A stretch of DNA of 14,395 nucleotides from Bacteroidia bacterium (GCA_025996895.1 BNTW01000065.1:1-14395); one strand, 5' to 3'; positions 1 to 7,868 are shown, counted from the stretch's first letter. Numbers and translations are program-made. Notes: generated by a model from the letters alone, not told the origin.

Positions 1-258
1 GAGATAAAGAATGAAAACAAAATCGCGATTTATCAAGACAATGAAACAGTAACCGTTTCTTCACCGGAAAAGATCAATTCGGTGGAATTATTCGATATGC
101 AAGGACGGAAAGTAAAACAAGCGGGTCAGATTGAGAATAATGTATATCAAATGGATTTGCGTAGGGGCGTTGCGCGCAACGCCCTTACCGGGATTTACAT
201 CGTGAAAGCGGTGTTAGGCAACGGGGAGGCGCAGACGCACAAAATTATCGTGAGATAA
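1..258 (+). CDS. C-terminal end of a T9SS-secreted protein (type A sorting domain), 5' truncated by window edge
   Basis: The first reading frame is open from base 1 to a TAA at 256-258, giving 85 residues without a start, so the gene begins outside the window. The peptide has the hallmarks of the Por secretion (type IX) sorting domain: a short strand, then VELFDMQGRKV (residues 28-38), then GIYIVKAV (64-71), and a terminal KIIVR. In this family the domain directs outer-membrane export and is removed or used for surface anchoring. The catalytic or binding part of the protein is not visible, so its function is unknown. Oddity: about ten residues (54-63, RRGVARNALT) between MDL and GIYIV are encoded by a near-perfect palindrome and look like an insertion; typical domains have only a short turn here. 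An intrinsic terminator follows at 342-372. Confidence 0.85.
   Translation, partial: EIKNENKIAIYQDNETVTVSSPEKINSVELFDMQGRKVKQAGQIENNVYQMDLRRGVARNALTGIYIVKAVLGNGEAQTHKIIVR
161..188. repeat. 28-bp palindromic element inside the T9SS sorting domain
   Basis: Bases 165-184 (GGGCGTTGCGCGCAACGCCC) are a perfect 20-bp palindrome. Pairing continues to 161/188 with a single G/T mismatch at 164/185, so the outer ends read GTA and TAC. It lies wholly within codons 54-63 of the reading frame. Short palindromes with GTAG...CTAC-like ends recur in Bacteroidota intergenic regions; that family link is from memory and not tested here. Confidence 0.75.
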
Positions 259-265
259 TGGGGGG

Positions 266-288
266 GCGCGTCAAGCGCGCAATGACAC
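266..288. repeat. Hairpin repeat, copy 1 (core GCGCGTCAAGCGCGC plus AATGACAC)
   Basis: A 5-bp stem (266-270 with 276-280) encloses the loop TCAAG and is followed by AATGACAC. The 23-nt block matches 9546-9568 at 21 of 23 positions. The two differences (269 and 277) are partners in the stem, so pairing is kept. The left flank seen in the longer copy (TGTCATT) is missing here. Confidence 0.65.
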
Positions 289-341
289 ACACAGCACAAA
301 ATAACAATCGGGAAGTTCGCATAACTCAAATTCCCGAGGTT

Positions 342-372
342 GGGGCGCACAAACAAGTGCGCTCCTTTTTTT
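342..372 (+). terminator. Rho-independent terminator of the T9SS cargo gene
   Basis: GGGGCGCAC (342-350) pairs with GTGCGCTCC (357-365) around the loop AAACAA, with one G-U pair. Seven Ts (366-372) follow. It lies 84 bases past the stop codon, with the hairpin repeat in between, and separates this gene from the next transcription unit. Confidence 0.8.
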
Positions 373-391
373 AAATTTATTTGCAATTATT

Positions 392-422
392 CTTGCTTTC
401 TTATCATTTTTATATATTTTTG
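392..422 (+). promoter_or_regulatory. Bacteroides-type promoter for the lipoprotein/DUF5723 pair
   Basis: The -7 box TATTTTTG at 415-422 fits TAnnTTTG. An imperfect -33 box (CTTG, 392-395) sits 19 bases upstream. The implied leader before the ATG at 460 is about 30 bases. Confidence 0.5.
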
Positions 423-459
423 CAAAATGAAATAAATACTACTCTAAAATTAATTGAAG

Positions 460-2109
460 ATGAAAAAAACAATTTTAATCCTTGCTCTATTTCTTCCGTT
501 TATTTTGCCATCTTGTGTCAATCACGATTATGATTTGGACGAAGAAAAGATAGACAAAAACGTCGAGTTTAGCCCCGACGGTATTAATTTTCCTATCGGC
601 CATATTGATACCATTTGGATTGCCGAAGAGTTGCAAAAGAAATACAACGGTGGAGAAAACAGTAAAATCGAGTTCGACAACAACTATTTGCTTTATCTGG
701 AATATACCGGCAATTTCGATTTTTCGTGGCAGTATGGTCTGAACAAAATCAATCCGGAAATTGCAGAAACCAATCTGGTGGCCGACATCAATGGTATATT
801 GCTTACCGGAGGCATAACACTTCCTGCCGGAATAAATGTTCCACTGATCCAACCGTCGGAAGCAAATTACAGTGTCAGTGATGTCAATCTGATTGATCAG
901 GGCGAGTTGACTATTACTCCAAAAAAAGTAAATCTCAACAATTTTGTAGTGAATTTGAGTATCGCCTTCAAAAGCATTACTTTTTTAACCGGAAGCGACA
1001 ATGCTAATTTGGAACTGCAAGTAACTTTTCCTAAGGGCTTTGCTATTGTAGGCCTTCCCGGCAATACACTTACAAAGGAGATTCCGTTGCGAGATATTCC
1101 AAATAACGGAGATTTCTATTCCATCGCTAACATAAATGTATCTTCATATGATTACACTGTCGAAGATACAAAATTATTGTATAAACTTTCTTTGAAAACA
1201 GCTGCTCCTTTATCGGTGAATGTCAATACGAATCCGAAATTTGAATTAAAATTAGACGTAGATAACGACGCTATTGTTCTGTCGGATTTGGAATGTGTGC
1301 TGAACGGTTCCAAAGCGTTTTCCGGCAAAGTGGAAAATTTTGATCAGTTGTATTCCTCTTTCGGAAGCAAAGGCGATATATTGGAATTTATCAAACCGCA
1401 CCTCGATTTCGATTTGGCTACAAACCTCAGTTGCAATTTTTACATTGATGCCGAATTGGACAACGGTATAGACAAAGCGCATATCGAAGGGCTGAAGCAT
1501 GAAAAAGACAAAAACAACCATTTTGTTTTGTCCGACGGCGGAGAAGCGACTATCGCGGGAAGCCAGAATTTTCATAATCTGAATAAAGTTATCGACGTAC
1601 TTCCCCAACGGTTGGATTACACGATTGCACTGCGTTTTGAGAATGAAACAGCCACTTTAAAGCCTTCCAAAGGTATTGATCTGAATGTCGATTACCTGTT
1701 AAATCTACCGTTCAATTTTGAAAAAGTGAATGTAACTTTCGCCGACAAAGTGGATTTAGGGGAAGATTTTTACAGCGATTTGTTTGAATATGCTACCGGA
1801 AATATTTCGATTATCGCCGATGAGGTGCTTCTTTTTGTCGATGACAATTTGAATGTTTCGCTTTCGGCAGCTATTTTGGATGCTGATAATCGTCAAATCT
1901 TGAAATTCGATAACGTACTGGACGAAAACCGGACGCCTAACTTGCTCATTACCATTCCGAAAGATAAAACGAAGGAGTTGGAAAATGCCAAGTATCTTGA
2001 ATTTAGGTTTGAGCTTAACGGACAGGGAGTGGATGTAACACGAAAAGATTACATTCGTATCAACAAAATACGGATTATTTCGGACAGCGGTATTCACTTT
2101 GAATTTTAA
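460..2109 (+). CDS. Large predicted lipoprotein, function unknown, partner of the DUF5723 protein
   Basis: 549 residues. The N terminus (MKKTILILALFLPFILPSC) is a short lipoprotein signal with probable acylated Cys19 in an LPSC lipobox. The residues after it (VNHDYDLDEE) are acidic; in Bacteroidota an acidic stretch just after the cysteine can direct lipoproteins to the cell surface, so surface exposure is possible but inferred. The mature part is rich in alternating hydrophobic residues, asparagine and aspartate, suggesting beta-sandwich domains. I see no catalytic motif and do not recognise a named domain. A TTG six bases upstream (454) is in frame, but the ATG at 460 gives a standard MKK signal-peptide start and is preferred. 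The next gene starts 18 bp after the stop and encodes an outer-membrane protein, so the two are probably co-transcribed and may act together in the outer membrane. Confidence 0.8.
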   Translation: MKKTILILALFLPFILPSCVNHDYDLDEEKIDKNVEFSPDGINFPIGHIDTIWIAEELQKKYNGGENSKIEFDNNYLLYLEYTGNFDFSWQYGLNKINPEIAETNLVADINGILLTGGITLPAGINVPLIQPSEANYSVSDVNLIDQGELTITPKKVNLNNFVVNLSIAFKSITFLTGSDNANLELQVTFPKGFAIVGLPGNTLTKEIPLRDIPNNGDFYSIANINVSSYDYTVEDTKLLYKLSLKTAAPLSVNVNTNPKFELKLDVDNDAIVLSDLECVLNGSKAFSGKVENFDQLYSSFGSKGDILEFIKPHLDFDLATNLSCNFYIDAELDNGIDKAHIEGLKHEKDKNNHFVLSDGGEATIAGSQNFHNLNKVIDVLPQRLDYTIALRFENETATLKPSKGIDLNVDYLLNLPFNFEKVNVTFADKVDLGEDFYSDLFEYATGNISIIADEVLLFVDDNLNVSLSAAILDADNRQILKFDNVLDENRTPNLLITIPKDKTKELENAKYLEFRFELNGQGVDVTRKDYIRINKIRIISDSGIHFEF

Positions 2110-2127
2110 TTTTTAAACTACTCTACA

Positions 2128-3567
2128 ATGAATAATATAAAGTCAAAATTATTGCTTATCAGCATCGGAATAGCTCTTGCATTTCCAACAGCGTGGGGAC
2201 AATCGGCGAATACGGAGTTTTTTATGAGTTCGTCATTTACTAAAAGTGCGCTAAATCCGGCCAAACGTCCCGAAAAAGGATATATCGGTATTCCCGGACT
2301 AACTAACCTGTCAGTCAATTACCGGACAAATACATTTACTTTGGACAATTTTTTGTATCCGGGTTTGGGTGAAAACGGTAAATCCGCTTGGTTTCTGAAC
2401 AAAAATGTTTCGGCAAGCCAGTTTTTAAAAGGCATTTCCGATAACAATTTATTGCATACAAATGTGGACTATACCTTGTTGGGATTTGGTTTTTATGTGA
2501 AAGATTTGTTTTTGTCGTTTGATGTAAGTGTTCGCACAAGTGCAGATGTCAATATTCCCGGCGATATATTTCGTTTTGCGAAAAAAGGCGTATCGTTGGG
2601 AACAGACGAAGCAGGCAAAGAGTATAATTTCAGCAATACCAAAGGCGACTTGTTGGGTTATACACAAGTCGGATTTGGTGGGTCGTATTCCATTCTAAAC
2701 CAATCGTTAGTGATTGGCAGTAAAATCAAGCTTTTGTTCGGGGCGATGCACGGCAGTTTTAATACCGACCAGCTGCTTCTGAATGTTGATAGAAACGAAT
2801 GGACATTGCATTCGTTAGCCAGTATGCAGATAACCGGCCCGGGTGTTAAATACGACGAAGACGGCGTGATTGAAGATGTAGATTTCGATAATTTTTCCGC
2901 AATAAACGGCTTCGGCTTGGGCTTAGATTTAGGAGCGACTTTCAAACCGGGAAAATATTTTGATTTTTCTGAAGAATATGCCTTTATGGACAATTTCACT
3001 TTCTCTGCCGCTTTGACTGATGTCGGTTTCATTAATTGGGACAAATCGAAAACAACTTTCCTGCATACCGACGAAACGGCGATAGACGTAACCGGCAATC
3101 ATAACATCGGTTTTGAAGACAATTCGGACAATTCGCTGGGTAAAATCATTGAAGATTTGGGCGACCGTTTTACGGATGCCGTCAAATTGAAAGAAGACAA
3201 AACCGGTACGCAAAAAAGTTCGTCGGGAATCCGTGCCAAGTTGAATTGGGGAGTTGAATATGCTTTGTGCGAAGGCAAAGTGAATACCGGTCTGCTTTTG
3301 ACCAGCTATTTCAATCCGGTAAAAACCAATACGGAACTCACGCTGGCAGGTGCTTATCGTCCGGCAAGTGGGTTTGAGGTCGGATTAAGCTATTCGTTCA
3401 TACCGAGTTATTACGGTGCTTTTGAATTGGCATTGCATTTCGGTCCGGGCTTCTACATTGCCAGCAGTTTAGGCTCGTACTCCGTCAACAGCGACGGTAT
3501 GCCGGCGAAAATGAATCATTTGAACGTAATGGTTGGTGCTGCTATCCCTATTGGGGCAAAGCATTAA
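2128..3567 (+). CDS. DUF5723 family outer-membrane protein
   Basis: 479 residues with a Sec signal peptide (about residues 1-24, probable cleavage after TAWG). The mature start has the pattern I associate with DUF5723: FFMSSSFTKSALNPAKRPEKGYIGIPGLTNLSVNY (described by position: residues 31-65, with NPA and the GIPGL turn as key points). The remainder consists of alternating amphipathic strands with Gly/Asn turns and ends in a strand-rich region (residues about 440-475), as in a PorV/FadL-like beta-barrel. The function of the family is not established to my knowledge. It follows the lipoprotein gene by 18 bp. Convergent with the DUF4301 gene, 34 bp between stops, with a hairpin between them. 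Confidence 0.8.
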   Translation: MNNIKSKLLLISIGIALAFPTAWGQSANTEFFMSSSFTKSALNPAKRPEKGYIGIPGLTNLSVNYRTNTFTLDNFLYPGLGENGKSAWFLNKNVSASQFLKGISDNNLLHTNVDYTLLGFGFYVKDLFLSFDVSVRTSADVNIPGDIFRFAKKGVSLGTDEAGKEYNFSNTKGDLLGYTQVGFGGSYSILNQSLVIGSKIKLLFGAMHGSFNTDQLLLNVDRNEWTLHSLASMQITGPGVKYDEDGVIEDVDFDNFSAINGFGLGLDLGATFKPGKYFDFSEEYAFMDNFTFSAALTDVGFINWDKSKTTFLHTDETAIDVTGNHNIGFEDNSDNSLGKIIEDLGDRFTDAVKLKEDKTGTQKSSSGIRAKLNWGVEYALCEGKVNTGLLLTSYFNPVKTNTELTLAGAYRPASGFEVGLSYSFIPSYYGAFELALHFGPGFYIASSLGSYSVNSDGMPAKMNHLNVMVGAAIPIGAKH

Positions 3568-3582
3568 AAAGGCTAAAAACAT

Positions 3583-3615
3583 AAAAAAAGAAGGGGGTTT
3601 TTTAATCCCCTTCTT
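3583..3615 (-). terminator. Terminator between convergent genes, strongest for the DUF4301 gene
   Basis: AAGAAGGGG (3588-3596) pairs with CCCCTTCTT (3607-3615). Read on the minus strand the stem is followed by a run of seven Ts (3589 down to 3583), a classic intrinsic terminator. On the plus strand the run after the stem is poor, so it is a weaker terminator for the DUF5723 gene. The DUF4301 stop codon (3602-3604) lies in the loop. Confidence 0.75.
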
Positions 3616-5128
3616 GATGTTGCGGCCGAAGCAAGTCATTGACGGTTTTTACCGGATTGAATGTTTCGATGGGAACTTCTACAAATACGGTGTTCCAATC
3701 CGACATCGCACCATTCCATAAACCGGGTAACTCTAAGGCTTTCAACTCTTTGCCGTTCTTCGATTTTGAAGAAATGAAGCCGGTATTTTTATCCACATAA
3801 CCGGGCAAATGAAATTTTTCTCCTTTGTAATTTTTCAGGGCGCATACCAAATCCACCGGATTGAAGTGCGTGCCTTTTTCAAACAAAGTTTTCATTTCGG
3901 GATTTTTCAGATCGATTTGCGAGCTTTCCAAAATTTGCAGGGAAACCGTATTGTCGGGATTGACGGCTAAAAACGGCCCGCCGCCCGGCTCACCCGCATT
4001 GCGCACCATACCGCACACTCGCAACGGACGGTTTAACTTCGACTTGATATACAAGACCAATTCCACATCTTCCAGATTTTTCGTATTCGGATTTTTAATG
4101 CACAATTCGTTTTGCAGAAAATAGAGCATTTCCAACAATTGTTCGTGCGTATAGGTTCCCGCATCGATCAAATGCAGGTAATCAAAAATTTGCTTCTGAT
4201 AAGCCACTAAAACGCCGGCTATCAATTTTTTATATCTGACTGTCAGTGGTTTGAGCCTGTCGGGAACAACATTATCAATATTTTTAATAAAAACCACATC
4301 GGCAGAAAGATCATTCAAGTTTTCAATCAGTGCGCCATGCCCGCCCGGACGGAAAACCAAGCGACCAGCTTCACGAAAAGGCTCATTGCCGGCGTCCGCT
4401 GCCAGCGTATCGGTCGAAGACTTCTGCAAACTGAAATCTATCTCATAATGCACACCGAATTTTTGAGCATAATCTTCCTCTTTTATATCGGCCAAAACAG
4501 CAAAAAACATCGCATGTTCTTCCGAAATGGTAAAATGCAGATTTACCTGACGGGCTTTGTTGCAGGCGTAGAGCGCACCCTCTACCCAATGTTCCTCCAT
4601 CGCCGTCCGCACGCCATCCGAATAAGTATGAAATTGTATCAAGCCTTTCGCCATCTGTCCATAATTCATTCCTTTTTTCAAAAGTAAATTTTCCACAATG
4701 GCTTTGTATTGACCGGAAGCCAACAATTCGTCAATCGTTTTACCTTCGTTATGCGCGCAATGACGATTTAACAATTCATAAAACGCAAATTTATGAATAC
4801 CATCAAAAAATACCTGTTCAAACGAAGTGGTCGGAACAGTGTATTCGGCCGACAAAAATTCAAATAAATCCTTAAACATTCGGCTGGCCGCGCCCGAAGC
4901 CGGAACAAATTTGACAATCACCCTATCTTGTTGCAAATAGGCCTCCCAAGCATCTAAATACGTTTTTTGTTCTCCTTCCGAAAAAAGTTGAATGCCTTTT
5001 TCCACCGAAGCGGAAGCCACAATAGGCAAATACGGAAAGCCTTTGCGAAACGCTTCCAATTGTTCTTCGATTCGCTTAGGCGTTATCTTTTTCTCACGGA
5101 TTTGCTGTAAATCGGATTGTGTTATCAT
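3602..5128 (-). CDS. DUF4301 family protein, nucleotidyltransferase-like
   Basis: 508 residues. The segment KFVPASGAASRMFKDL (73-88) is the signature I associate with DUF4301. Further conserved-looking stretches are PGGHGALIENLND (261-273), IKNIDNVVPD (281-290) and a glycine-rich GMVRNAGEPGGGPF further on. Together they resemble the layout of UDP-sugar pyrophosphorylases (glycine-rich nucleotide loop near the N terminus, then a substrate/metal region), so a sugar-nucleotide role is plausible but is inference; the family has no proven reaction that I know of. No signal peptide or membrane segment, so cytoplasmic. It stands alone, divergent from the DUF5618-rsh pair, with a -7 box at 5153-5160 and a strong terminator overlapping its stop codon. 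Confidence 0.85.
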   Translation of the reverse strand: MITQSDLQQIREKKITPKRIEEQLEAFRKGFPYLPIVASASVEKGIQLFSEGEQKTYLDAWEAYLQQDRVIVKFVPASGAASRMFKDLFEFLSAEYTVPTTSFEQVFFDGIHKFAFYELLNRHCAHNEGKTIDELLASGQYKAIVENLLLKKGMNYGQMAKGLIQFHTYSDGVRTAMEEHWVEGALYACNKARQVNLHFTISEEHAMFFAVLADIKEEDYAQKFGVHYEIDFSLQKSSTDTLAADAGNEPFREAGRLVFRPGGHGALIENLNDLSADVVFIKNIDNVVPDRLKPLTVRYKKLIAGVLVAYQKQIFDYLHLIDAGTYTHEQLLEMLYFLQNELCIKNPNTKNLEDVELVLYIKSKLNRPLRVCGMVRNAGEPGGGPFLAVNPDNTVSLQILESSQIDLKNPEMKTLFEKGTHFNPVDLVCALKNYKGEKFHLPGYVDKNTGFISSKSKNGKELKALELPGLWNGAMSDWNTVFVEVPIETFNPVKTVNDLLRPQHQEGD

Positions 5129-5152
5129 GCTGTTGTTATTTTAATTTATCTA

Positions 5153-5160
5153 CAAATATA
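5153..5160 (-). promoter_or_regulatory. -7 box of the DUF4301 promoter
   Basis: On the minus strand the bases read TATATTTG, a match to TAnnTTTG, about 25 bases before the ATG. No clear -33 TTTG is present at the usual distance. Confidence 0.5.
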
Positions 5161-5180
5161 GAAATAATAATTTTTTTTCT

Positions 5181-5188
5181 TACTTTTG
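5181..5188 (+). promoter_or_regulatory. -7 box of the DUF5618-rsh promoter
   Basis: TACTTTTG fits TAnnTTTG and lies 41 bases before the ATG at 5230. The -33 region is AT-rich with no TTTG. It is arranged back to back with the DUF4301 promoter, the two -7 boxes 20 bp apart. Confidence 0.5.
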
Positions 5189-5229
5189 TCCCTGTAATTT
5201 TTTCTTATTAATCAAAAACAAATTCAGTT

Positions 5230-5643
5230 ATGTCAAGAGAAGAACAAGAACAAATGAGAACAAAGTATTATTCCGAAGCTCTGCGCTATATGGATAATGC
5301 AAAAGAGACTTTGACGAAAGCCGGCAAAGAAGACGGACGTTATCAAGACAAAAAGTATGTAAAAACCGCTTGCGGAATTGCTTACAACGGCGTATTAATT
5401 GCTTTAGACACGTATTTGGCTTTACATGGGATTAAAAAGACGAAAGGACGCAAGTCTATTGAGTATTACGAAGAAAACATCAGCAAATGGGATAAAAAGC
5501 TCTTGAATGCGGTAGATGAAGCATACGAGATATTGCACCTGTGGGGTTATTATGATGGAACAAGAAATGCCCGCGTGGTAAAAGATGGTTTTGATACGGC
5601 TTATAAAATTATCGAAAAAATCAGACCCGAACAGATGAATTGA
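5230..5643 (+). CDS. DUF5618 family protein (small, all-helical, HEPN-like)
   Basis: 137 residues, charged, no signal peptide. The order of motifs fits DUF5618 as I remember it: YYSEALRYMDNAKETL near the N terminus, DGRYQDKKYVKTACGIAYNGVLIALD in the middle (positions 36-61; key parts DGRY, KYV, ACG.AY), and a C-terminal helix with LHLWGYYDG and VVKDGFDTAYKIIE. These predict a four-helix bundle similar to HEPN-like proteins. The catalytic R-x(4-6)-H motif of HEPN ribonucleases is not visible, so a nuclease role is not supported. The rsh gene begins 26 bp downstream on the same strand, so the two are probably co-transcribed, but the functional link is unknown. Confidence 0.75.
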   Translation: MSREEQEQMRTKYYSEALRYMDNAKETLTKAGKEDGRYQDKKYVKTACGIAYNGVLIALDTYLALHGIKKTKGRKSIEYYEENISKWDKKLLNAVDEAYEILHLWGYYDGTRNARVVKDGFDTAYKIIEKIRPEQMN

Positions 5644-5669
5644 AAAAATCCGGCAGGAAACAAGCGTAA

Positions 5670-7868
5670 ATGAACGAATTAAGCAAAGAGGAAAAACGAG
5701 ATTTTTTAGCGGCTTATCGCTGCCTGTTGCGGTGTGTCGGTGAAACGGCTTTGCCCGAAGACAAGCCAAAAATCAAAAAATACCTCGAACAGGCTTTTGC
5801 GCAAAACAGTTACGAGAAAGATATTTATGGATTGAATATTTTAATTCGCACTATTCATACCGCGCTGATTGTGGCTGACGAAATTGGATTGAAACGTCCG
5901 GCAATTCTGGCGGTTTTGCTGTCGCATTTGGCCATGAAAGGCTCTTGCACGCTTTCCGACATTGAAAAAGATTTTGGGGCGGATGTGGCAAAAATTATTA
6001 AAGGCTTAATCAAGACGCACGAATTGTATGCCAAAAACGCTGTCGTTGACAACGAAAATTTTCGTACACTGTTGATTTCTTTTGCCGAAGACGTGCGCGT
6101 GATTTTGATTATGATTGCCGAACGCCTCTATCTGATGCGTATCGCAAAATCCATTCCGAACGATGAACACCGCTTACAGATTGCAGCCGAAGCTTCGTAT
6201 TTGTATGCACCGCTTTCACACAAATTGGGCTTGTACAAAATCAAATCCGAACTCGAAGATTTGGCATTGAAATTTCAAAACCGCGAGGCCTATGATTTTA
6301 TCAAAGATAAATTGAACGAAACCAAGCGTTCGCGCGACCAATACATTGCCGGATTTATCGCACCGGTGGAAGAAAAATTAAAAGCATTGGGATTGAATTT
6401 CGACATCAAAGGACGGACAAAATCCATTCATTCCATTCATAATAAACTGCTTAAACAAAAAATAGAATTTGAAAAAATCTACGATTTATTTGCCATTCGG
6501 ATTATTTTAGATACACCACTGGAAAAAGAAAAAGCCGAGTGCTGGCAGGTCTATTCGGTCGTTACGGATATGTACCAGCCCAATCCGAAACGCATGAAAG
6601 ATTGGTTGTCTGTGCCGAAAAGCAACGGTTACGAATCGCTTCACACAACAGTGATGGGGCCTCAGGGACGTTGGGTGGAAGTCCAAATCCGCACCAAGCG
6701 CATGGACGAAATCGCCGAAAAAGGACTTGCAGCCCATTGGAAATACAAAGGTCTGAAAGGGGAAAGCGGTTTAGACGATTGGCTCAACAACGTGCGCGAA
6801 GTCTTGGAACACAAAGACTCCTCGCCTACCGACTTGATTGACGATTTCAAGATGGATTTGTACGACGACGAGATTTTTGTCTTCACACCCAGAGGCGACT
6901 TGTTCAAACTGCCCCACAACGCAACGGTTTTGGATTTCGCTTTTGCCGTGCATACAAGGGTCGGATCTCAATGCGTTTCGGCCAAGATAAACGGAAAAAA
7001 CGTGTCGATACGGCACAAACTCCAAAGCGGCGACCAGGTCGATATTCAGACTTCGACTAATCAAACACCCAAACAGGACTGGTTAAACATCGTGGTTACA
7101 AGCAAGGCGCGGGTGAAAATCAAACAATCGCTGAAAGAACAATCATCAAAGCAGGTAGCTATCGCTAAAGAATTGCTGTACCGCCGTTTCAAAAACCGGA
7201 AAATTGAGGAAGACGAAGCCAAATTAAGCCGCCTGATCAAGAAAATGGGCTACAAGACGGTTACCGATTTTTATGTGGCTATCGCTAACGAACAATTAGA
7301 CGTTAATACGGTGATTGACAGCTATTTGGAACAGGAAAAAAAAGAACAGGAAGTAGCTGAGCACACCGACCGAAGCGTAGAAAATTATTATGCGCCGACA
7401 CCGGTAGAAGAAATTTCAAAGAAAGAAGATGTCTTGGTGATTGATAAAAACCTCACCGGAATTGATTATACGCTGGCGAAATGCTGTAATCCGATTTACG
7501 GCGACGAGATTTTTGGCTTTGTGTCTTCGCAGGGAATTAAAATACACCGTTTGAACTGTCCGAATGCGCCGATGATGTTCAAACGCTACGGCTACCGCAT
7601 TGTCAAATCGCGGTGGGCGGGCAAATCGGGTGCAAACTATCCGGTAACGCTGAAAGTGGTCGGCCAGGACGACATCGGCATTGTTACCAACATTACGTCC
7701 ATTATTGCCAAAGAAAACGGCATGATGTTGCGCTCTATCAACGTAGATTCCAAAGACGGCTTGTTTCAAGGCTCATTGACCGTTCTTTTGAGCGATACGT
7801 CCGTTATGGATAGCTTAATAAAAAAAATAAAAGCGGTCAAAGGGGTGAAGCAAGTCAGCCGGTATTAA
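5670..7868 (+). CDS. Long RelA/SpoT homologue: (p)ppGpp synthetase with a degenerate hydrolase domain
   Basis: 732 residues with the full long-RSH order: HD domain (about 40-200), synthetase (245-360), TGS (401-461), helical linker, zinc-finger region with CCNP (605-608) and HRLNC (626-630), and C-terminal ACT (657-732). The synthetase signatures are all present: GRTKSIHSIHNK (248-259), YDLFAIRII (271-279), PKSNGYESLHT (316-326), EVQIRT (337-342) and AAHWKYK (354-360). The hydrolase side is not: the HD pair expected in LLHD is S85-H86, the following ED pair is M89-K90, the later DRLHN is ERLYL (151-155), and the first metal histidine is not obvious. It should therefore make but not degrade (p)ppGpp. 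Position 308-311 is RMKD, the RxKD form typical of bifunctional Rel rather than the acidic ExDD of RelA. Bacteroidota often carry two long RSH proteins, so this is probably the synthetase-only one. Convergent with the transporter gene; stops overlap. Confidence 0.92.
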   Translation: MNELSKEEKRDFLAAYRCLLRCVGETALPEDKPKIKKYLEQAFAQNSYEKDIYGLNILIRTIHTALIVADEIGLKRPAILAVLLSHLAMKGSCTLSDIEKDFGADVAKIIKGLIKTHELYAKNAVVDNENFRTLLISFAEDVRVILIMIAERLYLMRIAKSIPNDEHRLQIAAEASYLYAPLSHKLGLYKIKSELEDLALKFQNREAYDFIKDKLNETKRSRDQYIAGFIAPVEEKLKALGLNFDIKGRTKSIHSIHNKLLKQKIEFEKIYDLFAIRIILDTPLEKEKAECWQVYSVVTDMYQPNPKRMKDWLSVPKSNGYESLHTTVMGPQGRWVEVQIRTKRMDEIAEKGLAAHWKYKGLKGESGLDDWLNNVREVLEHKDSSPTDLIDDFKMDLYDDEIFVFTPRGDLFKLPHNATVLDFAFAVHTRVGSQCVSAKINGKNVSIRHKLQSGDQVDIQTSTNQTPKQDWLNIVVTSKARVKIKQSLKEQSSKQVAIAKELLYRRFKNRKIEEDEAKLSRLIKKMGYKTVTDFYVAIANEQLDVNTVIDSYLEQEKKEQEVAEHTDRSVENYYAPTPVEEISKKEDVLVIDKNLTGIDYTLAKCCNPIYGDEIFGFVSSQGIKIHRLNCPNAPMMFKRYGYRIVKSRWAGKSGANYPVTLKVVGQDDIGIVTNITSIIAKENGMMLRSINVDSKDGLFQGSLTVLLSDTSVMDSLIKKIKAVKGVKQVSRY

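Noticed and set aside
165..184. The palindromes as ends of an insertion sequence or a CRISPR array
   Set aside because: No transposase gene, target duplication or regularly spaced repeats are present. The three palindromes are single, short and far apart.
454..459. TTG at 454 as start of the lipoprotein gene
   Set aside because: It would only add two residues before MKK. The ATG at 460 gives a standard signal-peptide start and is the commoner start codon.
2658..3098. A 146-residue antisense frame within the DUF5723 gene, and similar antisense frames elsewhere
   Set aside because: Shadows of well-supported genes: no start signals, and composition typical of reversed coding sequence.
5230..5643. 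DUF5618 protein as a HEPN ribonuclease toxin
   Set aside because: No R-x(4-6)-H motif is visible, and the neighbour is a stringent-response enzyme rather than an MNT-type or other antitoxin.
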